Under the pieces are notes generated by a model. That model did not search any database, was not told the origin of the DNA, and was given only the letters and a program-made list of their open reading frames with translations. 64,000 bases of DNA from Allokutzneria sp. A3M-2-11 16 (lineage in GTDB: Bacteria; Actinomycetota; Actinomycetes; Mycobacteriales; Pseudonocardiaceae): NCBI RefSeq assembly GCF_024213555.1, contig NZ_JANAVO010000002.1, positions 604,269 through 668,268 of the forward strand. Direction: 5' to 3'. This document shows positions 38,746 through 48,621 of this stretch, in pieces (the first letter of the stretch is position 1; each line of letters starts with the position of its first letter). The translations under genes were made by a program, and so were the position numbers.

Positions 38746-40572
38746 GTGCGTGAGTTCAGCGTCCCCGCCACCGCCACCGTGGCTGAGGAAGAAAACCTCA
38801 CCGACATGGTGTGGGCGAATGCGGAGCGGTTCGGCACGGCGGTGAGCTTCCGCCGCCGCATCGACGGGACCTGGGTCGACGTCACGGCCGCCGACTTCGC
38901 CGCCCAGGTGCTCGCGGTGGCGAAGGGCCTGGTCGCGGCCGGGCTCGAGCCCGGGGACCGGATCGGCCTGATGTCCAAGACCCGCTACGAGTGGACGCTG
39001 CTCGACTTCGCCATCTGGGCGGCGGGCTGTGCGACCGTGCCGATCTACGAGACCTCCTCGGCGCACCAGGTGGAGTGGATCCTGTCCGACTCCGGCGCCA
39101 AGGCGGTGTTCCTGGAGACCGCCGCGCACCGCAGCACCGTGGACGGCGTGGTCGACCGGCTGCCCGAGGTGCGGCACGTCTGGCAGATCGACGGTCCGGG
39201 CAGCGGCGGCCCAGACCGCGACAACACCGCGGGCGCGGTGGACGAGCTGACCGCGCTGGGCGCCGACGTCACCGACGCGCAGGTGCACGACAGCCGCAAG
39301 GGTGTGAAGGCCGACGACCTGGCGACGCTGATCTACACCTCCGGCACCACCGGCCGCCCCAAGGGCTGCGAGCTGACCCACCGCAACCTCATCGCGGAGG
39401 TGCGCGCGGACATCGCGGCCTTCCCGCGGCTGATGCAGCCGGGCAACTCGCTGCTGGCGTTCCTGCCGCTGGCGCACGTGCTGGCCCGCGCGATCACCCT
39501 CTGCGGCGTGTACGCGCGGCTGACCATCGGGCACACCGCCGACGTGAAGAACCTGGTCCGCGACCTCGGCTCGTTCCGGCCGACCTTCGTCGTCGCGGTG
39601 CCCAGGGTCTTCGAGAAGGTCTACAACAGCGCGAAGCAGAAGGCGCACGCCGAGGGCAAGGGCACGATCTTCGACGCCGCCGAGGCCACCGCCGTGGCCT
39701 TCAGCCAGGCACGGGACGCCGGTGGCGCCGGGATCGCGCTCAAGCTCAAGCACCTGCTCTTCGACAAGCTGGTCTTCACCAAGCTGCGGGCCGCGCTCGG
39801 CGGGCGCTGCGTGGCGGCGGTCTCCGGCGGTGCCCCGCTCGGCGAGCGGCTGGCGCACTTCTTCCGCGGCGTCGGCATCCCGGTCTTCGAGGGCTACGGC
39901 CTCACCGAGACCTCGGCCGCGGCCTGCGTGAACACCGAGCAGGCGTTCCGGGTCGGCACCGTGGGCAGGCCGGTCCCCGGCACCTCGGTGCGCATCGCCG
40001 ACGACGGCGAGATCCTGGTCAAGGGCGAGATCGTCTTCGAGCGCTACTGGCGCAACGAGGCCGCCACCGCCGAGTCGGTGCGGGACGGCTGGTTCCACAG
40101 CGGCGACCTCGGCACGCTCGACGGCGACGGCTTCCTGAGCATCACCGGCCGGAAGAAGGAGATCATCGTCACGGCGGGCGGCAAGAACGTCTCCCCCGCC
40201 ATGCTGGAGGACCGGCTGCGGGTGCACCCGCTGATCAGCCAGTGCATGGTGGTCGGCGACAAGCAGCCGTTCATCGCCGCGCTGATCACCATCGACCCCG
40301 AGTTCTTCCCGGCGTGGAAGGAACAGCACGACAAGCCCACCGACGCCTCCGTCGAGGAGCTGTCCACCGACGCCGACCTGGTCTCGGAGATCCAGGCGGC
40401 GGTGGACGAGGCCAACCAGGCGGTCTCCGCCGCGGAGTCGATCAAGAAGTTCCGCATCCTGCCGGTGGACTTCACCGAGAGCGGCGGCGAGCTGACGCCG
40501 AGCCTGAAACTGCGTCGCAACGTGGTCGCGGAGACCTTCTCCGGTGACATCAAGGCGATGTACACGAAGTAA
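38746..40572 (+). CDS. fadD15: long-chain fatty acid-CoA ligase FadD15
   Basis: A 608-residue ANL-family enzyme activating fatty acids through acyl-AMP to acyl-CoA. Seen are the P-loop YTSGTTGRPKGCELTH, the adenylate site GYGLTETSAAACVN, the hinge HSGDLGTLDGDGFLSITGRKKEIIVTAGGKNVSP and the C-terminal catalytic Lys region ESGGELTPSLKLRRNVV. GGAGG eight bases before GTG 38746 sets the start. Synteny matches M. tuberculosis Rv2187 (FadD15). The gap upstream (38637-38745) holds several GTTAC/GTAAC half-sites. A clear terminator follows at 40577. Confidence 0.94.
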   Translation: MREFSVPATATVAEEENLTDMVWANAERFGTAVSFRRRIDGTWVDVTAADFAAQVLAVAKGLVAAGLEPGDRIGLMSKTRYEWTLLDFAIWAAGCATVPIYETSSAHQVEWILSDSGAKAVFLETAAHRSTVDGVVDRLPEVRHVWQIDGPGSGGPDRDNTAGAVDELTALGADVTDAQVHDSRKGVKADDLATLIYTSGTTGRPKGCELTHRNLIAEVRADIAAFPRLMQPGNSLLAFLPLAHVLARAITLCGVYARLTIGHTADVKNLVRDLGSFRPTFVVAVPRVFEKVYNSAKQKAHAEGKGTIFDAAEATAVAFSQARDAGGAGIALKLKHLLFDKLVFTKLRAALGGRCVAAVSGGAPLGERLAHFFRGVGIPVFEGYGLTETSAAACVNTEQAFRVGTVGRPVPGTSVRIADDGEILVKGEIVFERYWRNEAATAESVRDGWFHSGDLGTLDGDGFLSITGRKKEIIVTAGGKNVSPAMLEDRLRVHPLISQCMVVGDKQPFIAALITIDPEFFPAWKEQHDKPTDASVEELSTDADLVSEIQAAVDEANQAVSAAESIKKFRILPVDFTESGGELTPSLKLRRNVVAETFSGDIKAMYTK

Positions 40573-40576
40573 TGGG

Positions 40577-40608
40577 AAGGGCGGCCGGGAACTCCGGCCG
40601 CCCTTTTC
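40577..40608. terminator. bidirectional intrinsic terminator
   Basis: Perfect 12-bp arms AAGGGCGGCCGG and CCGGCCGCCCTT with a five-base loop, flanked by TTTTC on one side. It lies in the 37-bp gap between convergent fadD15 and the P450 gene. Confidence 0.9.
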
Positions 40609-40609
40609 G

Positions 40610-41875
40610 CTACAGCCGGACCGGCAGTGCCACCGGTGTCCGGAAGAGGTAGTCGGGGTCGTAGTCGGCTTCGGCTCCGGAAAGCGCGAGCCGCATGCCG
40701 GAGAACCGTTCCCGCAACACGCTCAGCGCCTCACCGATCTCCAGCCGGGACACCTCGCGGCCAATGCACAGGTGCGGGCCGGCGCCGAAGGTGAGCGCCT
40801 TGGGCTCCTTGCGCTCCGTCCGGTCGAGGCGAATGCGGTGCGGTTCGTGGAAATGCTCCGGATCGCGGTTGGCCGCGCCGAGCATCACCAGGATCTGGCC
40901 GCCTGCCGGGATCTCGGACTCGCCGAGCCGCACGGCGTTGCCCGCCTTCCGTTTCCAGCCCGTCAAACCCGTCTCGACGCGCATCAGCTCACCGGCCAGC
41001 GTGGGCACGATCGCCTTGTCCTGCAAGGCATCCCAGTGTTCGCGCCCATCATCGGCGAGCAGATAGCGCATCGCGTTGAGCAGCGTTCCGTAGGTCGTGG
41101 AGTAACCAGCGGCCATGATGTTCATCAACACCGCCGCCGCCCGCTTCTCCGGCAGTCCCTGGCGCAGCAGGTGGCTCGCCATGTCGTCGGCGGGCGTCCG
41201 CACCCGCTCGGCGACCAGGCGGCGGCACGCCCGCGACAGGTCGCTGAGCCCGCGCACGCCCGCCACCTGGCCGGGGCGGTCGAGGACGCGGCCGAGCAGC
41301 GCGGTCTGGCCGTCGCTCCACGCCCGCACCTGTCCCTCGTCCGAGGCGGCGAAGCCGACGATCTCGCTGATGATCCCCGCGGACAGCGGGCGCGCGAAGA
41401 TCGCGGCGAAATCCACGACGTCACCGCCGGAGGAGGAGCGCTCGACGTCGTCGGCGACGGCGGCGACCCGGCGCCGGATCAGCTCGCCGAAGCTCTCCTC
41501 GTTCGTGGCCGGGCTCAGCGAAAGGCCGCCGGGCGGGGCGAAGACGGCTCGGCGCACCTCCTCGTGCGCGGCGCCGTTGGAGTTCGCGGTCGCTTTCGGG
41601 ACGCCGACCAGGTGCACCAGGCTCGACCACGTTCCCGGATTGGCGGCGAAGCGCCCCATGGGGGTGAGCGGGTCGAGGGTGTTGGCGTTGGTGACCGCGG
41701 GGTCGGCGCCCTTGAGGATGTTCTCGACGAACTCGTAGCGCCACACCGGGAACAGTCGCGACCCGGCGTCGCGGAAGGTGCCGAGCCCGGAGGCGTGCAG
41801 CCGGTCGTAGAAGGCCGCGAGCGGACCGGGCGCGTGGGCTCCGGGATCGGTCAGCGGCAGTCGCCATGAAGTCAT
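40610..41875 (-). CDS. cytochrome P450
   Basis: A 421-residue bacterial class I P450. Haem loop FGAGPHLCIGREVSRLEI has the Cys ligand, the I-helix reads MAAGYSTTYGTLLNAM with the oxygen-activating Thr, and the K-helix ExxR is ELMR. The ATG at 41875 gives MTSWRLPLTDPG. No ferredoxin gene is adjacent; FprA at 22880 could in principle feed it. It is divergent from a block of AfsR-like regulators and is absent from this place in mycobacteria, so it is a lineage-specific insertion. Substrate unknown. Confidence 0.92.
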   Translation of the reverse strand: MTSWRLPLTDPGAHAPGPLAAFYDRLHASGLGTFRDAGSRLFPVWRYEFVENILKGADPAVTNANTLDPLTPMGRFAANPGTWSSLVHLVGVPKATANSNGAAHEEVRRAVFAPPGGLSLSPATNEESFGELIRRRVAAVADDVERSSSGGDVVDFAAIFARPLSAGIISEIVGFAASDEGQVRAWSDGQTALLGRVLDRPGQVAGVRGLSDLSRACRRLVAERVRTPADDMASHLLRQGLPEKRAAAVLMNIMAAGYSTTYGTLLNAMRYLLADDGREHWDALQDKAIVPTLAGELMRVETGLTGWKRKAGNAVRLGESEIPAGGQILVMLGAANRDPEHFHEPHRIRLDRTERKEPKALTFGAGPHLCIGREVSRLEIGEALSVLRERFSGMRLALSGAEADYDPDYLFRTPVALPVRL

Positions 41876-41965
41876 GTGAATCCCCAGATCCGACGGCGAA
41901 ATCCGGGGGAGGCTAGCACTGGCAAATGCCCAGGAGCACGCTTCGGAGCTGGGCGAAAACAATGA

Positions 41966-42007
41966 GGGTGACCCGCACCTGGTCATCCCCCCTGGCGCGG
42001 GTCACCC
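41966..42007. other. inverted repeat in the P450/AfsR-like intergenic region
   Basis: Perfect arms GGGTGACCCGC and GCGGGTCACCC are 20 bases apart. It lies 91 bp upstream of the P450 start and 330 bp before the regulator. A transcript-end structure or operator is possible. No gene is supported in 41876-42336. Confidence 0.5.
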
Positions 42008-42173
42008 CCGTTTCCCTCAACGACCGCGGTGTCCAGTACCGGTTCATGGCTACCGGCACTCGTCCCCGGATCACCACCGCCGCACGCACGGGCCGTCGGC
42101 GTGCAGCGGCGGGTTGCCGGGCGATCCCCGGCTGGGGGACCTGGGAAAGCCCGGTGAGGGAAGTCCGTCGGGG

Positions 42174-42247
42174 GGATTCTTGGATGGCCCGCACCGAGTC
42201 CCCCCGGCTCTGCGTGCGGGCCATCCCCTCCCCCTCGAAGAGAATCC
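42174..42247. other. nested inverted repeat upstream of the AfsR-like block
   Basis: The outer arms are GGATTCT and AGAATCC; the inner perfect 13-bp arms are GGATGGCCCGCAC (42182-42194) and its complement (42214-42226). It ends 90 bp before the first regulator start. Possible operator or attenuator. Confidence 0.5.
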
Positions 42248-42336
42248 TGGCAGCCGGTTCTGTCGTATCGCTGACGTCGGGCTGACGCGGCCTAAAATCG
42301 CCTTTCGCACGTGGGGACTGCTCAGGGGAGGGCGGG

Positions 42337-43608
42337 GTGGAGACGGTCTTCCGGGTCCTCGGGCCGATGGAGATCGACCGGGACGGGGAGCCGGTGCGGC
42401 TGCGCCCGGCCAAGCAGCGCACCCTGCTGGCCGTGCTGCTCCTGCGGGCCAACGTGGTGGTGCCGGTCGCCACGCTGGTGGACTGCCTCTGGGAGGACGC
42501 GCCGCCCGCCGGGGCGAAGGGCACGATCCAGGCGTACGTGATGCGGCTGCGGCAGGCCATCGGTGACCAGGACGCGCGGCTGATCAAGACCCGCCCGGAC
42601 GGCTACGCGCTGGAGACCGCCGTCGAGAACATCGACCTGCAGCGCTTCCACGTTCTCGTGACGCACGCACAGGCGTCGTGCGAGCCCGAGGAACGGGCCG
42701 CGGCACTGCGCGAGGCGGTGGGGCTCTGGCGCGGTCCGCTGCTCGCCGACGTCGGCGGCGCCGCGCTCCGCGAGCGGATTCCGGACATCCCGATCCACGC
42801 CGAGGCGCGGCTGCAGGCACTGGAGCAGTACTTCGACGCCGAACTCCAGCTCGGCAGGCACAACGAGCTGCTCGACGAGCTGCGCGCGACGACGGCCGAA
42901 CACCCGCTCCGGGAACGGTTCTGGGGTCAGCTGATGGTCGCCCTGTACCGCGCGCACCGGCAGCGGGAGGCGCTCGCCGCCTACGCCGAGGTGACCCGGC
43001 GGCTCGCCGACGAGCTGGGCATCGACACCGGCGCGGAGATCCGCGCGCTGCACGAGCGCGTCCGGGACGGCGATCTGCCCCTCACCCCCCAGCCACCGCA
43101 GGTCCCGGCGGTGGTGCCCGCGCAGCTGCCCGCCGACCCCGGCGACCTGCCGGAGCGGGCGGAGCTGGTCGACGAGATCACCGAGCTGCTGGTCAACCCG
43201 GACGACCGGCCGACCGTGCCGCTGGTGGTGCTGACCGGCTGCCCGGACGGCGGTCGCGCGGAGCTCGCCGCGCGCATCGCCCACCGGGCTCGCCCCGCCT
43301 TCCCCGGCGGCCAGCTGCACGCCACGCTGAACACCGACACCGCGAACGTCCTGATCGGGTTCCTGCACGCGCTCGGCGTCCGCGAGGAGCAGGTTCCGCC
43401 GGAGGCCGAGGAACGCACCGCGCTCTACCGCTCCCTGCTGGCCAAGCGCCGCGTCCTCGTGGTGCTGGACTCGGTGGCCGGGCCCGACCAGGTCCGGCCC
43501 CTGCTGCCGGGGGACTCCGGCTGCGCGGTGCTGGTGACCAGCGAGAACGACCTCCGCGGGCTGACCGCTCTGCAGGGTGCGCGCCAGTTCCGGGTGGGCC
43601 CGACATGA
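42337..43608 (+). CDS. AfsR/SARP-like regulator 1, truncated with degenerate P-loop
   Basis: A 423-residue protein. Winged helix (residues 5-95, FRVLGPMEIDRDGEPVRLRPAKQRTLLAVLLLRA) and BTAD (about 100-245) are intact. The NB-ARC starts but its P-loop is GCPDGGRAE, lacking the Gly-Lys-Thr of regulator 3 (GPPGVGKTA). The chain stops inside NB-ARC at a point aligning with LRV of the intact paralogue; no ARC2 or TPR remains. It may work as a small SARP that activates by DNA binding alone. The stop overlaps the ATG of the pseudogene by ATGA. Start GTG 42337. Confidence 0.8.
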   Translation: METVFRVLGPMEIDRDGEPVRLRPAKQRTLLAVLLLRANVVVPVATLVDCLWEDAPPAGAKGTIQAYVMRLRQAIGDQDARLIKTRPDGYALETAVENIDLQRFHVLVTHAQASCEPEERAAALREAVGLWRGPLLADVGGAALRERIPDIPIHAEARLQALEQYFDAELQLGRHNELLDELRATTAEHPLRERFWGQLMVALYRAHRQREALAAYAEVTRRLADELGIDTGAEIRALHERVRDGDLPLTPQPPQVPAVVPAQLPADPGDLPERAELVDEITELLVNPDDRPTVPLVVLTGCPDGGRAELAARIAHRARPAFPGGQLHATLNTDTANVLIGFLHALGVREEQVPPEAEERTALYRSLLAKRRVLVVLDSVAGPDQVRPLLPGDSGCAVLVTSENDLRGLTALQGARQFRVGPT

Positions 43609-44365
43609 GCGAGGAGCAGGAGTTCCGCATCCTCGGCCGCCTCATGGTCACCCGCGGCGGTGAGGAGGTGGCCATCCGCGATGAAGCACCGAGTGCTGCT
43701 GGCCTGCCTGCTCATCGCGCCGAACACGGTGGTCCCGGTGCGACGGCTGATCGACCGGATCTGGGGTGACGCACCGCCGGACGACGCGCGGGCGGTGGTG
43801 CACACCTACGTCAGCAGGGTGCGCGCCGTTCTCGGCTGCCCCGAGCTCATCGAGACCCTGCCGGAGGGCTACCGCATCCACGTCCGGGAACAGCTTCGCA
43901 CGACACGCGCCGCGTCCGGCTGGAGGAGCTCACTCGCGGTTCCGCGGAGGCGCTGATGGGCTCGCTCCAGTGCGAGCGCTCCGCCGCGCTCACCGAGATC
44001 ATCGAGCTGTGCGGCGGTTTCCCGCTGGCGCTGCGCATCGCCGCACACGTGCGCCACGGCGGCGCCGAGTCCTTTGTGGACAGACTCAGGTGCGGCTTGT
44101 CGGCGCTGAGCATCGACGGCGACAGCGCGGCGGATCTGCGCTCGCCTTCGACCTGTCCTACAACGGTCTCTCCGTCGAGGCGCAGCATGCGTTCATCGCC
44201 CTGGCGCACGCCGACTTCGGTGACTTCTCCGTGCAGGACGCGGACGCGGTCGCCGCCGCCGAGCTGGACCAGCTCGCCGACGCGAACCTGATCCGGAACA
44301 CCGCCCCGGACCGCTTCCACTTCCCCGCCCTGCTGCGCCGGTACGCGCTAACGTTCAGCCAGTGA
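43605..44365 (+). pseudogene. AfsR/SARP-like regulator 2, decayed
   Basis: Pieces in different frames align with the intact paralogue at 44362. The first 25 codons (EQEFRILGRLMVTRGGEEVAI) are in one frame; a frameshift near 43680 leads to KHRVLLACLLIAPNTVVPV...LPEGYRIHVREQ. Sequence then jumps from this DNA-binding part to the NB-ARC tail (RLEELTRGSAEALM...LCGGFPLALRIAAHVRHG), so BTAD and most of NB-ARC are deleted. A further frameshift near 44143 leads to SYNGLSVEAQHAFIALAHAD...LLRRYALTFSQ. At least three lesions. It ends in the start codon of regulator 3. Confidence 0.8.
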
Positions 44366-47172
44366 GTCGGGGAATCGAGTTCCGCATCCTGGGCCCGTTC
44401 GACATCACCCGCGACGGCGAGCCCGTGCGGGTGGCGGCCACGAAGCACCGGGTGCTGCTGGCCCGCTTGCTCGTGGACGCGAACCGGGTGGTGCCGGTCG
44501 ACCGGCTGATCGAATGCCTGTGGGACAACGATCCGCCCGCGACGGCGCGCGCGGTCGTGCACACCTACGTCAGCAGGCTCCGGCAGGCGCTCGGTTCGGC
44601 GGAGCTGATCGAGACGCTGCCCAACGGCTACCGCGCAACCGTCCGGAATGGTCAGCTCGATCTGCTCCGGTTCCGCGAACTCGTGCGGCTCAGCCGACAG
44701 GCCCGCGATCCCGCCGCCGAGTCCGCGCTGCTCCACGAAGCCGGAACCCTGTGGCGGGGCCCCGCGCTGGCGACCGTGCCTTCGGACGCGCTGCAACGGG
44801 AAGCGGCCCAGCTCGACAACGAGGAGCTGGCCGCCGCCGACCGCCGCGTCGAACTCGACCTGGCACTCGGACGCCACCGTGGTCTCGTGCCGGAGCTGCG
44901 CGCGATGGTGGCGCGCCGCCCGTTCAGTGAGCGGCTCCTCGGCCAGCTGATGCTCGCCCTCCACCGCGGCGGCCGCCAAGCCGAAGCGCTGACCAGCTAC
45001 CAGGAGTTCCGCGCGGAGTTGGGCGCCGAGCCCGGCACCGAGCTTCGCGAGCTGCACCAGGCGATCCTGCGCGGCCAGGACGAGCCACCCGCTCTGTCCA
45101 CTTCGGACTGGACCCCGGTTTCCCAGCTACCGCCGCACGTCGGCCACTTCGTCGGCCGCTCCGACGAGCTGAGCACGATCTCCGCGCTGCTCAGGCACCG
45201 GGGCTCGCTCTCCGCTCCGCTCGTCGTCCTCTCCGGCCCGCCCGGTGTCGGCAAGACCGCGCTCGCCGTCCACGCCGCGCACGGCCTGAAGGACGATTTC
45301 CCCGACGGCCAGCTCTACGTGAACCTGCGCGGCTACTCCCCCGAGCCCGCGCTCACCGCCGCGCAGGTGCTCCCCCGGTTCCTCCGCGCGCTCGGCGTAC
45401 CTCCCGAGCAGGTGCCGCTCACCGAGGCGGAACAGGCTTCGCTGTACCGCACCCTGTTGTCCGGTCGCCGCGTCCTCGTCGTGCTGGACAACGCTTCCGC
45501 CGTCGACCAGGTCCGCGTCCTCGCGCCCAGTTCCTCGACCTGCGCCACCCTCGTCACCAGCCGCAACAACCTCGGCGAACTCGTCGCGCTCAACGGCGCC
45601 CAGGTCCTGCGCGTCGACGTGCTCGCCCAGGACTCCGCGTTGCTCCTGCTGGAGCGGATCATCGGCCCCGTTGCCTCTCCCGAGGCGGCCTCCGCCCTCG
45701 TCGACCTGTGCGGCGCCCTCCCGCTCGCCCTCCGCATCGCCGCCGCCAACATCGCCTTCTCCTCGCACGACATCGAGTCCTATGTGGACGATCTCCGCGG
45801 TGACCGGTTCTCCGCGCTCGCCATCGAAGGCGACCGCGAGGCCGCCGTGCAGGCCGCCTTCGACCTCTCCTACGCCACCCTTCCCCTTGAGGCGCAACGC
45901 GTCTTCCGCTTGCTCAGCCTCGTTCCCGGCACCGACTTCACCGCCCACACCGCCGCCGCGCTAGGCGAACTCGTCGTCCCCACTGCGGAGGCCGTTCTCC
46001 AGCAGCTGGCCACCGTCAACCTGCTCCAGGCTCATCTTCCCGGCCGCTACCAGTTCCACGACCTCATCCGCGCTTACGCCTCCACGCTGGCTTCTACGCA
46101 CGACACCACCGAAGCGCCTTTCATCCGGCTCCTCGACTACTACGCAGGCACCGCGTACCGCGCGTCCGCCGTCCTCTACCCGGACGCCATGGGCATTGAG
46201 AAAGAACGCGATTTCGACAGCGCGACGACAGAGCTGTTCGAGGACGCTCCGACCGCGCTCGGCTGGTACCGGCAGGAGGTCGAGAACATCGCCCCAGCCA
46301 TGACCAGCGCACAGGAGTCCGACTATCCACTGTGGCATCTCATCGTCCCCTTGGTGACCGCGCACACCGAGCGCGGGAACCTCACCGGGGCCCTCGCGTT
46401 GGCGCGCAAGTCCCTCGAACTCAGCGGGCAACTCGGGATCGTCCCGCTCGAAATCACCTCCTTGGCCAACATCTCGTTCATCCTCTTTCTCGTCGGCCAT
46501 CTCCACGAGTCGGCCGAGAACGCGAACTTGGCGATCGCCACCGCCCAGCGCACAAGCGCCCAGCACGCCGAAGTGATGAGCCACGTGACCCTGGGAAACT
46601 GCCACCGCGCGCTCAACCAGACCGATCTCGCGATCGCCCACGCCACCATCGCGCTGGAGAACGCGGTCGAAGCCGGATACGACTGGATCGAGGCGGCGGC
46701 ACTGCTCGCACTGGGCGAGGCATACCTGGATGCCGGGCGGATGGAGGAAAGCCTGCACTGCCTCACCACGGCCTTGAAGCTGTACGAGGGGTTCTCCTGC
46801 GCGACCCAACTCATCGCGCCGTCCTACAACCTCGCCCGTTTCTGGCGAGCGTCGGGCGAACCGGCTCGGGCGAGAGACCTCGCCAATGAGGCACACGCCC
46901 TGGCCCGCGGTTCCCACCACCTCCTCATGGACCCCGAGATCTCTTCATTGCTGGCGCTGCTCGACCTGGACACCGGTGACATCGCAGGCGCACGTCAGCA
47001 CATCGACACCGCCGCCGAGGCCTGCGACCGCATGGGCAGGCGCCTCGCTCGTGCCCACGCCCACCACGTGTCCGGCCTCGTCGCCCAGGCGGCCGGAGAC
47101 AACGACACAGCCCTGGCCGAGTGGCACAGCGCGAATTCGATCCACACCGCACTTCGTGAGCTGAAGGGTTGA
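44362..47172 (+). CDS. AfsR-like transcriptional regulator (wHTH-BTAD-NB-ARC-TPR)
   Basis: A 936-residue complete regulator. OmpR-like winged helix (5-95), BTAD (100-245), NB-ARC with intact P-loop SGPPGVGKTALA (about 289-300) and Walker B LVVLDNA, the GLPL-like LCGALPLALRI, then TPR-like helices from about 640. Such STAND proteins bind DNA upon ATP-driven oligomerisation and often switch on a nearby secondary-metabolite or P450 gene. GTG 44362 overlaps the pseudogene stop. Its end abuts the convergent metallopeptidase gene with no spacer. The lower region uses more TCC/CTC codons than its neighbours. Confidence 0.93.
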   Translation: MSRGIEFRILGPFDITRDGEPVRVAATKHRVLLARLLVDANRVVPVDRLIECLWDNDPPATARAVVHTYVSRLRQALGSAELIETLPNGYRATVRNGQLDLLRFRELVRLSRQARDPAAESALLHEAGTLWRGPALATVPSDALQREAAQLDNEELAAADRRVELDLALGRHRGLVPELRAMVARRPFSERLLGQLMLALHRGGRQAEALTSYQEFRAELGAEPGTELRELHQAILRGQDEPPALSTSDWTPVSQLPPHVGHFVGRSDELSTISALLRHRGSLSAPLVVLSGPPGVGKTALAVHAAHGLKDDFPDGQLYVNLRGYSPEPALTAAQVLPRFLRALGVPPEQVPLTEAEQASLYRTLLSGRRVLVVLDNASAVDQVRVLAPSSSTCATLVTSRNNLGELVALNGAQVLRVDVLAQDSALLLLERIIGPVASPEAASALVDLCGALPLALRIAAANIAFSSHDIESYVDDLRGDRFSALAIEGDREAAVQAAFDLSYATLPLEAQRVFRLLSLVPGTDFTAHTAAALGELVVPTAEAVLQQLATVNLLQAHLPGRYQFHDLIRAYASTLASTHDTTEAPFIRLLDYYAGTAYRASAVLYPDAMGIEKERDFDSATTELFEDAPTALGWYRQEVENIAPAMTSAQESDYPLWHLIVPLVTAHTERGNLTGALALARKSLELSGQLGIVPLEITSLANISFILFLVGHLHESAENANLAIATAQRTSAQHAEVMSHVTLGNCHRALNQTDLAIAHATIALENAVEAGYDWIEAAALLALGEAYLDAGRMEESLHCLTTALKLYEGFSCATQLIAPSYNLARFWRASGEPARARDLANEAHALARGSHHLLMDPEISSLLALLDLDTGDIAGARQHIDTAAEACDRMGRRLARAHAHHVSGLVAQAAGDNDTALAEWHSANSIHTALRELKG

Positions 47173-48537
47173 TCAGCCGAAGGTCTTGCGGAGGAACTGG
47201 CCCCAGCCGCGGATGATCTCGGCGCGGTCGGTGTCGAGGACGTCGCGGAGGACGCCGTCGACGACGCCGTCGGGGACGCGGCCGACACCGGCGAGGCGGC
47301 GGTAGAGCTCGACGACCTTGGCCTCGCCGTAGCGCTGCGAGAGGTAGAGCATCGTCGTCCACGCGGTCTGGTAGGCCACGTCCAGGCGGCTGCCACCGGC
47401 GCGGAAGTCGGCGTCGGTGGGCAGGGCCAGCGGTGGGCCGGAGTTGCGGAGCTGCCGGGCCAGGTCGGGGGCGGCCTCGCGCGGGGAAATGCCGCTGTCG
47501 CGATATCCGACGTAGTCGGCGAAGCCCTCCAGCAGCCACATCGGCGCACCGTCCACGGTGTCGGACCGGGCGGCGATGTGGGTGATCTCGTGGCGGAGGA
47601 CGACGCGGAGCGAGCTGGCGGACAGGCGCGAAGCCGTGCGCGGGTTGAAGACGACGCGAGCGCCCTCGACGATGTCGCTGTCGTGGTCGACGCGATCGGC
47701 CACGGCGACAGCGGCGATGGCGTCGACGGCGAACTCGGTGCCGACCATCGCCTGGAGCTCAGCGGTGGTCTCGGGCAGCATCACGGCAACGCGTTGCGTC
47801 CACTGCTGGCCCCACACCTCGGAGACCGCGCGGATCGCGGCGTCGAGCTCGCCCGCGACGCGGTTCGCGAGTGCCTGGTTGCCACCGTGGCTGAGGACCA
47901 TCCCGAACTCGGTCTTGTCGACCCGGCAGTGCCCGAAATCCCACGGGCCACGCCACGTCTTGCGACCGCGATCGTTCAGCGCGGTGTCCGACGTCAGGAA
48001 CCAGTCGTTGCCGCGCCTGGCGAAGAGATAGCCCATCGGACGGCTGGTCGCGGCGCGGTCCACGCCGTCGAAGGCGTAGCTCAGCTCCACCCGTGGCGCC
48101 CACAGCTCGTCCGGCGGGCGCTCGCCGAAGAGCGCGTCCAGCTCGGAGAGCGAATCGGTGGAGTCGATGCGGTAGCGCCACTCGCGCAGCGGGACCCCGC
48201 GGAGGTTGGCGAACATGGCCTGCTGCGTCGCGACGAACTTCGGGTCGGCGAGCGGGTCCAGGGTGCTCATGAACGCGGGCAGATCGCGGTTCTGCACGGC
48301 GTCGGCCCGGCGGCGGAGCAGATCGGTGACCGACGAGATCCGGCTGCGGCCCAGCTCCACCGAGGGCTCGACGGCCGCGTCCGGCGGGGCCGGGCGGCCG
48401 TTGGGGTCCAGCGCCGGGGCGGGTTCCGCGGACACGACGGGGTCGGCCGACGGCAGGGACACCACCGTGAGCCCCGCGAGGAGGACGGCGGCGACCGCCG
48501 CGGCCAACCAGTTCCGGTAGCGGCCCTGCCTGGTCAC
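47173..48537 (-). CDS. secreted/anchored gluzincin-like metallopeptidase
   Basis: A 454-residue protein with an N-terminal signal anchor (NWLAAAVAAVLLAGLTVVSL). The catalytic segment is LRHEITHIAA (HExxH), followed 24 residues later by LLEGFADYVGY, the E-G-x-A-D helix that provides the third zinc ligand in gluzincins. The N-terminal 200 residues look like a non-catalytic ectodomain (FDGVDRAATSRPMGYLFARRGNDWFLTSD). Location: cell surface or outside. Substrates unknown. It lies upstream of no other gene in the same unit except across a hairpin from the RipC-like hydrolase. Confidence 0.85.
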   Translation of the reverse strand: MTRQGRYRNWLAAAVAAVLLAGLTVVSLPSADPVVSAEPAPALDPNGRPAPPDAAVEPSVELGRSRISSVTDLLRRRADAVQNRDLPAFMSTLDPLADPKFVATQQAMFANLRGVPLREWRYRIDSTDSLSELDALFGERPPDELWAPRVELSYAFDGVDRAATSRPMGYLFARRGNDWFLTSDTALNDRGRKTWRGPWDFGHCRVDKTEFGMVLSHGGNQALANRVAGELDAAIRAVSEVWGQQWTQRVAVMLPETTAELQAMVGTEFAVDAIAAVAVADRVDHDSDIVEGARVVFNPRTASRLSASSLRVVLRHEITHIAARSDTVDGAPMWLLEGFADYVGYRDSGISPREAAPDLARQLRNSGPPLALPTDADFRAGGSRLDVAYQTAWTTMLYLSQRYGEAKVVELYRRLAGVGRVPDGVVDGVLRDVLDTDRAEIIRGWGQFLRKTFG

Positions 48538-48563
48538 CCTGGAATCGTAGGCCCCGACGTGCT

Positions 48564-48599
48564 TCGAGGCCGGTAGCCCACTAGGGGGACCGGCCTCGA
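48564..48599. terminator. hairpin after the RipC-like gene
   Basis: Perfect 11-bp arms TCGAGGCCGGT and ACCGGCCTCGA with a 14-base loop, 22 bp beyond the ripC-like stop and 26 bp before the metallopeptidase start. No U-run follows, so efficiency is uncertain. Confidence 0.6.
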
Positions 48600-48621
48600 G
48601 GCCTTGCTCACAAGCGGAAGA

